A stretch of DNA of 64,000 bases. Origin: Halalkalibacter alkalisediminis (lineage in GTDB: Bacteria > Bacillota > Bacilli > Bacillales > Bacillaceae_D). Positions 45,901 to 53,748 of this stretch are shown here, in pieces. The translations under genes were made by a program, and so were the position numbers. Under the pieces are notes generated by a model that searched no databases, was not told the origin of the DNA, and saw nothing but the letters and a program-made list of their open reading frames with translations. Position 1 is the first letter of the stretch. Every line of letters begins with the position of its first letter. Where the stretch lies: contig NZ_JAQQWT010000002.1 in NCBI RefSeq assembly GCF_028610705.1, positions 405,021 through 469,020 of the forward strand, read 5' to 3'.

Positions 45901-46112
45901 TTGAAGAACAAGCAGCTGACCGTGTGTATCGCTATGGTCAAACCAAAAATGTTCAAGTCGTTAAATTAATCGCCAATGGTACGATTGAAGAGAAAATTCT
46001 TGATTTGCACGAACGCAAAAAAGCACTCGTTGATGCAATCATTCAACCTGGTGAGGAAACGTTGCAAGCACTTAGTGCAGAAGATATTAAAGATCTACTC
46101 GCTTTTTCTTAA
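42903..46112 (+). CDS. SWIM/SNF2 family helicase (YwqA-like)
   Basis: A 1069-residue protein. A SWIM-type zinc motif is near residues 73-90 (CDCEAAATYPGACKHII), followed by a long unnamed region. The SNF2 ATPase has GILADDMGLGKTVQTIAF near residue 639, DEAQAIKN near 742 and a C-terminal helicase part SLKAGGTGLNLIGGD near 970 and QAADRVYRYGQTKNVQV. It should remodel nucleic-acid-protein complexes. I chose the ATG at 42903 behind AAGGAGG; the upstream start is without a site. It is divergent from the rib operon. Confidence 0.93.
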   Translation: MHVSWLSATFILSIASTQATFNRGINYHRLGKISDLTYDSRLQTYSAVVDGSLLYECEVKIHGPEQIDYSCDCEAAATYPGACKHIIAMLYEIKDGSNEIVAPVLEAPQASSILLQRFRDTTFEEAHFTSIQKEELLVEYEVIFSYAPSFKEHIIDKIELKLKVGSKRMYVVRDIEEFIQAWMEKQPYTFTPNFRYDPSVHVFHKRDVAIFQQLYTHLAIQATQQQSYYYKPHQKRSLEIPAVSLHSLLEKLKEVSFSYTIGGYQSKNVKIEPLDRQRLFQFSLQESLDQENVIELISLNASDFDFAEEEYRILLRANKIYQLTSAQAKEIQIIGEQHSNDEVMDVIPKEQLEAFCSYVLPALSTIGQVNMSESLRQSIETKPLKAKFFLDIDNGILTGRVSFEYGEHTRNPFGEDDDLDQDIIVTRDVRKEELILEIIRRTDFSIEDGQLKLSTWDTIIPFLFEELSSLQNELDVYTTASVKKVIATPASTPSVQLDVNSETNWLDLTFSIDGIPEEDIMNVLRALQTNTKYYKLTSGAYLQLNHDRFDSMKQVIQTVSSPKQALQKEMVIPLHKAFELEKDKSSTKISKQLHQLLSDIQSPEFSDWKLPSDFHAELREYQVNGYRWLRTLAQVGLGGILADDMGLGKTVQTIAFLQAEKEARSSFQSLIVAPASLIYNWEKEIAKFAPTLNTVVVTGAKQARKDLLTDNPAADVFITSYPLIQRDGDIYESVLFQTIILDEAQAIKNETTKTTKAVRSLRGNSCFALSGTPIENHQDELYSIFHSLLPGMLGTKKQFKELENDVIAKRVRPFILRRLKKDVLSELPDKIESVQYTDLSADQKKMYVAQVKQLTNDVNEAITSNQFQQKRIEILAGLTRLRQICCHPNLISQDAVYQSGKMERLMEYVEEGLQSGQRMVIFSQFTSMLRLIKDSFDDNSWTYHYLDGQTPPKQRVEMAEKFNNGEKSLFLISLKAGGTGLNLIGGDTVILYDTWWNPAIEEQAADRVYRYGQTKNVQVVKLIANGTIEEKILDLHERKKALVDAIIQPGEETLQALSAEDIKDLLAFS

Positions 46113-46125
46113 AAATTGGCTGAAA

Positions 46126-46160
46126 AATGACTTCACTATTGTAGTGAAGTCATCTTCTGT
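46126..46160 (+). terminator. Probable terminator after the SNF2 gene
   Basis: ATGACTTCAC and GTGAAGTCAT pair around seven bases; the T-tract after it is poor (CTTCTGTTG). Confidence 0.6.
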
Positions 46161-46170
46161 TGCTACCTAT

Positions 46171-46993
46171 CTAATCGAGAACAGCACTAACCTCATCCCT
46201 CGTTGACATCCCCTATTGTGCACCGAGTTTCGTCACTTTTAGTGCCCCAACGTTCTCAGGCAAAGCTACTACACGCCTCTGTTAATTCCTTACCCTCAGA
46301 CAAAGCAACAGCCAATGCCCAAAAGAATCACCTGCCCCTGTTGTTTCTACAACACGTACTTGAACACTTGCAAGATGTTTCTCATTCATGCCATCGTAAA
46401 AAGAAATACCCTTCTCCCCTTTTGTCACAATCATTTTCCGTCTTTCTTCATGAGCGAATTTTTCAGCTTCATGTTCATTTGGTGTTAAATACGTGATGTA
46501 ATAACTCTGGAGAAAGAGATTGAACAGGAGCTGGATTTAAAAGAACAGGCTAACTTAGCTGAGTATTCAACCGTCTTCATTGGAAATTCCAACTAAATAA
46601 GTAGAATATCCCTTGAAGCGATCACATTTTCATACGATTGAACGATTTGCGGTGTCAATTCTTGATTTACGCCTTGAATAACAATCATGCTATTGTCTCC
46701 ATTTGAAAGGGTAATTGAAGCGATTCCCGTAGGTTAGTTAGCTCGGTACCTAGACACAGCCTGATCCCCTCTTTAAAAAACTGGGCCTTCAGTTCTTTTC
46801 CAAAGTTTTCTTCCCCAACGCAACCAATAAGGGTCATCCCACCAAGCTTTGTAGCTGCGACCGCCTGGTTCACTTTTTTTCCACCGGGAAAGGGTTTGAA
46901 ATGACTCACCTTGTACTATTTCACCCTTACTAGGTCGTACCACTGTCGACGTTCGCAATTCCATATTGATCTACCAATCAATGTAATTTTCAT
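46171..46993 (-). pseudogene. rbsK: Ribokinase pseudogene with multiple frameshifts
   Basis: A full-length ribokinase is readable only by changing frame. It starts MKITLIG near 46993, goes on INMELRTSTVVRPSKGEIVQ after a shift, then FKPFPGGKKVNQAVAATKLG (ribose-binding GG motif) and LIGCVGEENFGKELKAQFF after another. The late parts LLGIGCC, AVALSEGKELTEACSSFA, ENVGALKVTKLGAQ and MSTRDEVSAVLD before TAG at 46171 lie in other frames with in-frame stops. No neighbouring ribose transport genes are seen. It is a decayed gene. Confidence 0.88.
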
Positions 46994-47019
46994 TATTCTT
47001 CATCTTCTCTCCTATCCCA

Positions 47020-47508
47020 TCAAAGGCTTAATCTTAAATGCAAAACATCCTGTAAACCACTTCTCCCATCAAGCGTCTTTCCATGCCATACAAATCCTAC
47101 CGATTCATAAAGTTTACGCGCTGGCACATTCTTTTTGTTAACAGCTAATACGATTTCATCTATTTCAGGAAACCTCTGATGAACTAATAGTGGTAATTGA
47201 TTCATCACTTGCTTAGCAACTCCCTGTCCCTGTTCATTTACATCTATTGAAAAAGCCCTTAGAATTGCAGCTCTTACATTCTTACTAAATACCTCAGTTC
47301 CGTTCCCTATATGTAACACGAAAAAACCAACTATCTTTCGCTCTCTTTCAATGATAAATGGATGTCTTTCGGGCTCTTCTTCACACAGTTTAATGGCTTC
47401 AAGTGGATGTAGGGTGAAGGCATCTTGCCCCTTTCCGAGGTGATAAGAACAAAACAATTGCTTGTCAACTAATTGATAGGGTCTCACACGGACCAACTTC
47501 TCTTTCAC
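47020..47508 (-). CDS. GNAT N-acetyltransferase, start uncertain
   Basis: At least 162 residues with a GNAT fold: RHPFIIERERKIVGFFVLHI, VRAAILRAFSIDVNEQGQGV then KQVMNQLPLLV (acetyl-CoA binding) and VNKKNVPARKLYESVGFVWH. Substrate unknown. The GTG at 47508 lies behind AAGGAGG, but the same frame stays open to 47640 and is coding-like: NKIVKIKIVKKHIQ then PKEEDVPFPLKKEVIDYV. No ATG, GTG or TTG is available there. An ATG with AAAGGA at 47636 is in another frame and stops after three codons. Either the true start is non-standard or one base was lost or gained near 47628. Confidence 0.75.
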   Translation of the reverse strand: MKEKLVRVRPYQLVDKQLFCSYHLGKGQDAFTLHPLEAIKLCEEEPERHPFIIERERKIVGFFVLHIGNGTEVFSKNVRAAILRAFSIDVNEQGQGVAKQVMNQLPLLVHQRFPEIDEIVLAVNKKNVPARKLYESVGFVWHGKTLDGRSGLQDVLHLRLSL

Positions 47509-47715
47509 GTAGTCAATGACCTCCTTCTTTAATGGGAATGGAACATCTTCCTCTTTTGGATTGTTTTGATTCTGTGAGCACTGTATATGTTTTTTAACGA
47601 TCTTGATTTTAACAATTTTGTTCGCTAGGCTTTCATTCCTTTAAAATAAGTCGATTGTTCCATATGCTCATTTATTTATACACTAAACTTATCATACAAA
47701 AAGGAGTGAGTACAT

Positions 47716-47940
47716 TTGGCAACATCTAAAGCTAAGAAAGCACGCCTAAAACAGGAACGAGAAGGAAGAAGAAATCCCGAGCTTAATCGAAGTCCCTTTA
47801 CGTTTGCAGATTTACGAACTAGAAAAACTAAAACGAAAAAGGTCTATTATATCGCCCTAAGCACAAGAATCATCCCTCCACTAATGGAAAAGATGATTCT
47901 TTTTTATTTATACAATTGTTGTCTTACTCGTCTTTCTTAA
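47716..47940 (+). CDS. Small basic conserved protein, C-terminal frame probably shifted
   Basis: A 74-residue frame with TTG start behind AAGGAG. The first 43 residues (SKAKKARLKQEREGRRNPE and the DLRTRKTKTKK block) belong to a small basic Bacillaceae family of unknown function. After the A-run near 47840 the frame gives VYYIALSTRIIPP, whereas the +1 frame gives GLLYRPKHKNHPSTNGKDDS, which resembles the usual Lys/His-rich tail of the family. So either a one-base insertion or sequencing error occurred, or the gene is damaged. The following terminator lies inside this tail. Confidence 0.6.
   Translation: MATSKAKKARLKQEREGRRNPELNRSPFTFADLRTRKTKTKKVYYIALSTRIIPPLMEKMILFYLYNCCLTRLS
47865..47908 (+). 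terminator. Terminator of the small basic protein gene
   Basis: AGAATCATC and GATGATTCT pair around 17 bases, and six T follow. It overlaps the 3' end of the small gene. Confidence 0.75.
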
Positions 47941-48394
47941 ACAAACGAGTAGTAAACTCATCGAACGTACTTTCTAATTGGTACTCTTCCCATGTTCCAT
48001 TACCAGATTCACTTTCCGTAATATAAACAACAGACGGTTCTTTCGTCTTTCGGTAATCAAGAGCTAACCAAGAATGTAGATCTCCTGTTAATAGAACAAG
48101 TCCCTCTGGAAGGCCACACTCCTCAATAAATACTGGCGATAAACCAATACCATGTTCCATATCAATTTCATATAAATATGGAACAATTGCCGCATCCCCA
48201 TCCTCAAATAATACATATCTGAAGCTGAGTTCTCCCCCATTTTGTACTTCCATCAACTTAAGGTAAGAGGCTGGTAATGTAACACCTAATAGTCGTTCAA
48301 CCTCCTGAAGGGTTTCTTTTGATAATTTCACTCCTGGTTTATATTCAGTTGGAGTTTTCCAAAAGTTAGTTCCCTCATAAAAACGCAAGTTCAT
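47924..48394 (-). CDS. SMI1/KNR4 family protein
   Basis: A 156-residue acidic protein with the SMI1/KNR4 pattern: LQEVERLLGVTLPASYLKLM near residue 29, NGGELSF, and GLSPVFIEECGLPEGLVLLT. The DLHSWLALDYRKTKEPSVVY segment is the typical late motif. In bacteria such proteins are often immunity proteins against contact-dependent or polymorphic toxins, but many are orphans, and no toxin gene is next to it. GGGAGG precedes ATG. Confidence 0.82.
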   Translation of the reverse strand: MNLRFYEGTNFWKTPTEYKPGVKLSKETLQEVERLLGVTLPASYLKLMEVQNGGELSFRYVLFEDGDAAIVPYLYEIDMEHGIGLSPVFIEECGLPEGLVLLTGDLHSWLALDYRKTKEPSVVYITESESGNGTWEEYQLESTFDEFTTRLFKKDE

Positions 48395-48415
48395 TTAGTT
48401 GCCTCCCAATTCTCT

Positions 48416-49480
48416 TTAAGATTCGTACACTCGTGGCTTCTCCTCTACAATACGTTTTGATACAATTTCTAATTCTTCAAGAACATCATGAATAGAAAGA
48501 ATGACAAATAGCACGATGGTTTCCGTTGTAAAATGATGATGATACTTTTTAACTGAGGGATGCGAACCATCATTTGTATGCCAAAATAATTCGTCAAGTT
48601 CTTTAATATTTGCAACATGTGCATCATTCGTGGGCTGTCTGCCAGCTGTTTTCATGAGCGCAACTGTCGAATCCACCGTTTGTTTAAGCAGTTCCTGATT
48701 GGAATGAATGAATTCTTTATCATTAATATGTACGGTTATTAAATGTCCTAAATGATAATGAATTTGTTGTAGCTGTTCTAATTTTTTTGTTTCATAGACA
48801 AAAGCCCTTAGTTCACTAATGGAATGTCTATGATACTTCCACTCTTCACGCTGATAATGAGCTAGTTGAAAAGACTTTGCGAGTTCACTTGTAATTCTCT
48901 TATACTCTTTTTGACACTCTTTTGATATTGCCTTTTTATGTAAAATAAGCTCATCCGCTCTTTTCTTTAAAAGCGTAGCTGTTTCAGTGAAAAGCTGATC
49001 ATTTCGATTTTTAATTTCCTCTGAAAAACGAGGTGGAAAAATAAAGAAATTAACAAATGTTGAGACGACCAAACCAATGGTTGTCGTACCGCTTCTTTCA
49101 ATAAAGGTAAGAAAATAGTGATCCTGCGTTACTGGAATCATCGCTACTGCGGTAATTGTCGCAATCAAGGCCCCAGCTTCTAGTTTTAGTCCCATACAAA
49201 GATAAATAGTAAAAACAGCAGCAAGCGTATAAGTAATCGGACTGTGCCCAAACCAATACGTAAACGTCATCGCTAAGCCTGCTCCAATTAAAGCAGCAGG
49301 AAATCGAATCATTCCTTTTTTAATGGAATCTGAAGCAGTTGGTTCTATTGTTGCTATTGCAATAATAACAGCAAACACAACAGGTAAATCAAAATAATAA
49401 CAAATTGTAGCGGTAATAAAAACAGCAATCCCTGTTTTCATTAATCTAGCTCCAAAAAACTTTAATTTTTTATCCTTCAT
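48416..49480 (-). CDS. Aromatic acid exporter family (ArAE/FUSC-like) membrane protein
   Basis: A 354-residue protein with six N-terminal membrane segments (about residues 10-150; FFGARLMKTGIAVFITATIC, IEPTASDSIKKGMIR, KLEAGALIATITAVAMIPVT) and a long cytosolic helical C-terminal half rich in Lys/Glu. This layout fits the ArAE_1/DUF939 group, which includes B. subtilis YqjA. Transport of small aromatic acids is suggested by family only. AGGTAGGG precedes the ATG. Confidence 0.8.
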   Translation of the reverse strand: MKDKKLKFFGARLMKTGIAVFITATICYYFDLPVVFAVIIAIATIEPTASDSIKKGMIRFPAALIGAGLAMTFTYWFGHSPITYTLAAVFTIYLCMGLKLEAGALIATITAVAMIPVTQDHYFLTFIERSGTTTIGLVVSTFVNFFIFPPRFSEEIKNRNDQLFTETATLLKKRADELILHKKAISKECQKEYKRITSELAKSFQLAHYQREEWKYHRHSISELRAFVYETKKLEQLQQIHYHLGHLITVHINDKEFIHSNQELLKQTVDSTVALMKTAGRQPTNDAHVANIKELDELFWHTNDGSHPSVKKYHHHFTTETIVLFVILSIHDVLEELEIVSKRIVEEKPRVYES

Positions 49481-49557
49481 AAATGAAAACCCTACCTATT
49501 TAATAAGCTACTATAATCTTAGCATAAATAGATAGGATCAGGGGATCTTCGTATAAA

Positions 49558-50190
49558 CTACTCTTCACTTTTTGAAAGATACGCATATAGTTGCTCTTGT
49601 TGATTTTCTGTACCAAACGCATGGGTTACTCCCCAAACCCGGTCCACTTTTTGTTGATTCATCAAGGCATCGAGATCATGAAAAATACGATGTAAATACC
49701 TAACCGACATGGAGTCTCCTGTGCTCATAGCCATCGTGAAAAAGTCCCTTGCATTTTCCATATCATTTATCACTTTAGATTCAGCAAATCCTTGTTCCTG
49801 TAACCACTTTATATCCTCCTCGAGGCTTTTCCAATTCTGATCATTTTTTAGTTGTGTTGAATTAACTGTCTCTGCATTTCCCCAGCCTGCTAGTTCATTT
49901 AAATATTCATGTTGTTTCGCTATAATGGCTTTCACCGCTAGTTCTTGGCCTTCATGATAGGCTATATCTTGATCATAACTTTGTTCTTCTTTTTCTAAAT
50001 TAGCAGAAGCTGTTTGGACGATATCCAGTTCTTTGTCTTCCTCTATATCTTCTAATCCTTCATCAACGATTAGTTCAGGCTCGATGTCATTAAGGGAAGC
50101 CTCTTCAATTGAATTATGATTAAAGGATATGTAATATACGCTAACACCCACAACAATGACTCCTAAAATTCCAATAAGTATTCTATTCAC
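49558..50190 (-). CDS. Membrane-anchored protein of unknown function
   Basis: A 210-residue protein with one N-terminal anchor (residues 3-22) and a strongly acidic linker at 28-62 (IEEDKELDI region). A helical domain after residue 75 follows (YHEGQELAVKAIIAKQHEYL; WKSLEEDIKWLQEQGFAESK). The C-terminal domain contains the YLHRIFHDLDALMN segment. I do not recognise it. I chose the GTG at 50190, nine bases behind AAGGAG; the ATG three codons earlier abuts the site. Confidence 0.7.
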   Translation of the reverse strand: MNRILIGILGVIVVGVSVYYISFNHNSIEEASLNDIEPELIVDEGLEDIEEDKELDIVQTASANLEKEEQSYDQDIAYHEGQELAVKAIIAKQHEYLNELAGWGNAETVNSTQLKNDQNWKSLEEDIKWLQEQGFAESKVINDMENARDFFTMAMSTGDSMSVRYLHRIFHDLDALMNQQKVDRVWGVTHAFGTENQQEQLYAYLSKSEE

Positions 50191-50322
50191 AATACGCATC
50201 TCCTTAACTTAGTAGTCTATGAAAAGCCTACTATGAAATGAACTGACAATTCAAGCACATGACAAAACAAGAACGAAATCGTTCTGAACAGTCAAATTTC
50301 CAAGGGGACATTCGTTTGTTTT

Positions 50323-50350
50323 CGTCAAAAAACCACCCTAAGGGTGGTTT
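50323..50350 (-). terminator. Terminator after the 50.4-51.0 kb gene
   Basis: On the minus strand AAACCACCC and GGGTGGTTT pair around a 3-base loop and six T follow, nine bases after the stop codon. Confidence 0.9.
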
Positions 50351-50358
50351 AATATTCT

Positions 50359-51036
50359 TCATAATTTCCTTTCACGCCCTGCCTCATCTCGGATGATGAC
50401 TTCAATTCCTTTTGAATTTCCACTATAGATGTAATTCTCTTCATCCGATATTTGAAATTGTCCTTCTAGACGAACAAATTTCTTTTCTTTACTATACAAC
50501 TCGACCACATGTGGCCCTAAATCGTTTAAATAAGAATACGTCTTAGCGTCATGAGTAAAGTAAAAACGCTCGACCAACTCAATCTCAAAGTCAACTTCTG
50601 ATTTTCCTTTGTTTTCAAATGCGAGAATACATTCGATATCGGCTACCATTTCCGCTTCATTCAACTCATAGATACATTCGCTCCATTCTTTTTCATAGGA
50701 AATGGCATGAACACCAGAAGCTAAAAAAGTCTGATAGACATTTATTAATACAACTGGCCCAAAAAGAAAGAACAGGATGCATGCCAATACGACACTACCG
50801 TTCCACTTTGGAAGCATTTGATGAAAGAGAATTAAACTCATGAGCAAAAAGACCATTGCTATTATCCCTACATAATGAAAACCCATTTCATGCTCCATAT
50901 TTGAGTAAGCAGGAATGCCTAACCAATTAAAAATTCGAGTGCCAAATGGGGTTTGATTAGGAAATGGAAAAATGAAAAGCATCGTTAGAACAAACAATAA
51001 AACCGCGGCATAAAGAAATACTGTTCTTGTCTTCAC
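50359..51036 (-). CDS. Membrane protein of unknown function
   Basis: A 225-residue protein: three hydrophobic stretches (about 6-22, 52-68, 79-98) and an extracytoplasmic C-terminal part with a beta-rich pattern (ECILAFENKGKSEVDFEIEL, RLEGQFQISDEENYIYSG). Two Cys residues at about 124 and 138 could form a disulfide. I cannot name a family. Start GTG after GGAG. It is 15 nt from the EamA gene end, so both may be cotranscribed. Confidence 0.7.
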   Translation of the reverse strand: MKTRTVFLYAAVLLFVLTMLFIFPFPNQTPFGTRIFNWLGIPAYSNMEHEMGFHYVGIIAMVFLLMSLILFHQMLPKWNGSVVLACILFFLFGPVVLINVYQTFLASGVHAISYEKEWSECIYELNEAEMVADIECILAFENKGKSEVDFEIELVERFYFTHDAKTYSYLNDLGPHVVELYSKEKKFVRLEGQFQISDEENYIYSGNSKGIEVIIRDEAGRERKL

Positions 51037-51051
51037 CTTCCCAACTCCTAG

Positions 51052-51969
51052 TTAAGCTCCCTTTGAAAGCTCCTTCTTTTTTTTCACATGTTCCATACGG
51101 TTCGTTAGCATCCCTGATGTTAAGTACACACCGATAAAGACAAGAATTCCTCCGACCATTTGTTCAAGCCTAATGGTTTCACCTAGGGCTAGACTAATCA
51201 AAGCCGTAAATACAGGAATTAGATTTAAAAAGATTCCCGCCTGACTCGCTCCTATTTTTTTAACTGAAATATTCCAAAAAACAAAAGAACAAACCGATGA
51301 AAATAAAAACATATATATGATTCCATAGATGGAAATTTGACTAGTTTTTGCAAACGGAAACCCTTCCCAAAAAGCAAAAGGGGCCAAGATGACCATCGCT
51401 AAAAGAGTTGATACTGCTGTTGCTGTAATCGGTGGAATGGATAAGCGTTTGCCAATGATCGAATAAAACGTCCAGACAATCACAGCACCAATCATTAACA
51501 AGTCACCACGATTATACCTAATCTCAAAGATTCCAAGTAGATCCCCTCTAGTTAAAAGAATAAGGGCTCCAAATAAAGAAATAAATAAACCGATTATTTG
51601 CATCCTTGTTAACGATTCTTTTAATAACAACACAGAAAATAAAACAATAAGTCCTGGATTAATTGCACTAATTAAGGCTGCATTCGTTGGGGACGTATAC
51701 CCTAACGCTGAATATAGCAATAAATTATAACCAATGATGCCAAGAATCCCGAGTAGCAATAAAGGCTTCCAAGCTTTTTTTACATGATACCAATTCGGTT
51801 TCTCCACTACGATCGCAATCGGAAGAAGAACGAACAAGGCAAGTACCCACCTTGAAAATGTAATCCAAATAGGAGACAGCTCTGTGACCACATACTTACC
51901 GAATACATAATTTCCTGCCCAAAAAAAGGTGGCTAACACTAACATCAGCCAATATTTTAGCTTATTCAA
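51052..51969 (-). CDS. EamA-family (DMT superfamily) transporter
   Basis: A 305-residue protein with ten predicted membrane segments in two EamA repeats (VLATFFWAGNYVFGKYVVTE start; ALISAINPGLIVLFSVLLL; a second repeat from GDLLMIGAVIVWTFYSIIGK). Such proteins export small metabolites or amino acids; the substrate cannot be read from sequence. The start is TTG behind AAAGGAG. The C-terminus is basic, as usual. Confidence 0.9.
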   Translation of the reverse strand: MNKLKYWLMLVLATFFWAGNYVFGKYVVTELSPIWITFSRWVLALFVLLPIAIVVEKPNWYHVKKAWKPLLLLGILGIIGYNLLLYSALGYTSPTNAALISAINPGLIVLFSVLLLKESLTRMQIIGLFISLFGALILLTRGDLLGIFEIRYNRGDLLMIGAVIVWTFYSIIGKRLSIPPITATAVSTLLAMVILAPFAFWEGFPFAKTSQISIYGIIYMFLFSSVCSFVFWNISVKKIGASQAGIFLNLIPVFTALISLALGETIRLEQMVGGILVFIGVYLTSGMLTNRMEHVKKKKELSKGA

Positions 51970-52017
51970 CCGATCTCTCTCCTTTTTCTACCCTCTCTCT
52001 TTAAACAACACTCTGAA

Positions 52018-52065
52018 TCAAAAAAGCTTCCTTCAATGAGATAGCCATCTCTCGAAAAGAAGCTT
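52018..52065 (-). terminator. Terminator after the SIMPL gene
   Basis: On the minus strand GAAGCTTC arms with an inner GAGAT/ATCTC pair form a hairpin and a run of six T follows. Confidence 0.75.
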
Positions 52066-52095
52066 CTAGAGCTTTTTCTATATTATGACAAATAT

Positions 52096-52746
52096 TTAAA
52101 AGTAAGTAAACAAGACTTCAATAGTAACTTCGTAGATTAATTGACCAGGCTGAATCGGTGTAGGCGTCGTTTGAGCAGCAAGAACCGTTGGATAGCGTTC
52201 GGGAATTAGGCCCTTTGCTACCTCTTTCACTTCAAGTGGTACTGGGTTCAACGTTACATTAAGGGAACGAGCAAGTGTAGCCGCTTTACTTCTAGCATTG
52301 TCAACAGCTTGTGCTAAAGCTTGATTATAAACAGTCGTGGGATCTTCAAGTGTGAACTGGATGGAAGCAATTGAATTCGCTCCACTGTTTACAGCAGCGT
52401 CAATGACTGGACCCGCTATTCCCACTTGATCAAGCGTAATTTGAAGAAGGTGGACGATCCGATATCCACGAAAAACTTCGACTCCCTCAATGTAATCATA
52501 CTGAGGGTCAATCCGGTAAACGACTGTTTGTATTTGATTCTCTTGAACATTTAATTCTTGTATGGCTGCAATAACAGCTGCTATCGCTTCTGCATTTTCC
52601 TGTTGTCCGATCGTGATCGATTCATTTTGAGTAATCACGCCTAATCTCATTTGCACTTGATCTGGAGTAGCTGATATTGTCCCTTCACCAAATACTCTTA
52701 ACGTTTTCCGACCTTCAGCTCCCTCTTGATTTTGACGGTGATTCAT
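52096..52746 (-). CDS. SIMPL-domain (DUF541) protein
   Basis: A 216-residue protein with the SIMPL/BP26 fold: LRVFGEGTISATPDQVQMRL start, IQTVVYRIDPQYDY, RGYRIVHLLQITLDQVG, and the DNARSKAATLARSLNV segment. No clear signal peptide is seen, unlike many SIMPL proteins. Function is unknown (stress or envelope links in other species). I chose the ATG at 52746 behind AAAGGTGGG. Confidence 0.85.
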   Translation of the reverse strand: MNHRQNQEGAEGRKTLRVFGEGTISATPDQVQMRLGVITQNESITIGQQENAEAIAAVIAAIQELNVQENQIQTVVYRIDPQYDYIEGVEVFRGYRIVHLLQITLDQVGIAGPVIDAAVNSGANSIASIQFTLEDPTTVYNQALAQAVDNARSKAATLARSLNVTLNPVPLEVKEVAKGLIPERYPTVLAAQTTPTPIQPGQLIYEVTIEVLFTYF

Positions 52747-52904
52747 GATTGTTCCCACCTTTCAAAAGATCCTTACCACCATTATTATATTGGTTCGTGC
52801 TTCATATAAGACCAATTGAACAAGTAATGATTTAGCCATATGTTTACAGGAATGACTATGGGGGAACAGAATCTATAAGCGAAGAGGAAAGGAGGGATTT
52901 CTAA

Positions 52905-53636
52905 ATGTACTTAAAAGCTAAAAGTTTAGGAAACTTCACTATGAATTCCAAAGATGGAGAACTAGGATCGGTTCACAATCTTTATTTCACTACAAAATCG
53001 TTAAGTATTTGTTATATCGTTGGAGACACAAGACCTTGGTTTATAGGTGGGAAAGTATTACTTAGTCCAGAAGAGTGTACAGCGATCAACATAGAAGACC
53101 AGACCATCTCTATTAACGCAACGAAAGAGCAAATCAAAAACAGTCCGAAACCAGACAAGCACTCTCCTATTTCCCGCTCTTTCGAAAAACAGTTAAGTGA
53201 TTATTACGGTTGGCGCTACTATTGGAGGGATACGATTGGTCCATTAATTAACAGCGGTGATGTGAGTGGAACACCTGTTGCTAAAACGCTGACTCCTTCT
53301 TTTCTAACAGATAAACCATCGGAAAAAGAAAATGAGGTCCATTTCGACCATCTACTTTTAAGTGTAAATGAGATGAGAGGGTTTCAAGTTATAGCGAAAA
53401 ATCAGCAAATGGGGAAAGTATCCGATATTCTAATCAACCATAACACGTGGAAAATAGAGTTGTTAGAATTAGAAATAGGCGGTCTTCTTTCCAAGCAATA
53501 TGTCCCAATCTCAACCGAATGGATTACACATATTAACTGGTCTGAGCAGACAATCATCATGAATAAGGATCGATACCAAACAGCAGAAACTGAACTACGA
53601 AACCACGTCAAAGCTGGTCAACCTTTTTCAACCTAA
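52905..53636 (+). CDS. Double PRC-barrel domain protein
   Basis: A 243-residue protein with two PRC-barrel-like halves: MNSKDGELGSVHNLYFTTKS near residue 12, and AKNQQMGKVSDILINHNTWK near residue 164, each followed by WxxxGGK or GGLL and strand-like repeats. The middle residues 80-130 form a Tyr/Trp-rich helix (LSDYYGWRYYWRDT). The domain is seen in RNA-processing and photosynthetic proteins; the role here is unknown. AAAGGAGG precedes ATG. Confidence 0.82.
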   Translation: MYLKAKSLGNFTMNSKDGELGSVHNLYFTTKSLSICYIVGDTRPWFIGGKVLLSPEECTAINIEDQTISINATKEQIKNSPKPDKHSPISRSFEKQLSDYYGWRYYWRDTIGPLINSGDVSGTPVAKTLTPSFLTDKPSEKENEVHFDHLLLSVNEMRGFQVIAKNQQMGKVSDILINHNTWKIELLELEIGGLLSKQYVPISTEWITHINWSEQTIIMNKDRYQTAETELRNHVKAGQPFST

Positions 53637-53651
53637 TCTGCTAGAACAGTC

Positions 53652-53693
53652 AAGTAGACAAGCCCCTATTATATAAAGGGTCTTGTCTACTTT
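53652..53693 (+). terminator. Terminator after the PRC-barrel gene
   Basis: AAGTAGACAAG and CTTGTCTACTT pair perfectly with an inner CCC/GGG pair; a short T-tract follows. Confidence 0.8.
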
Positions 53694-53748
53694 AATTGAA
53701 CCGAGTATATGAAGCTTTTGCATGATTGAAAAGTATTAACACTAGATC

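Noticed and set aside
47924..48394. SMI1/KNR4 protein as immunity gene of a polymorphic toxin system
   Set aside because: No toxin, polymorphic repeat or secretion gene is adjacent; kept only as a family assignment.
50619..50843. Plus-strand frame opposite the 225-residue membrane protein
   Set aside because: No family, no site; the minus frame has GTG, ribosome binding site, membrane segments and a terminator after it.
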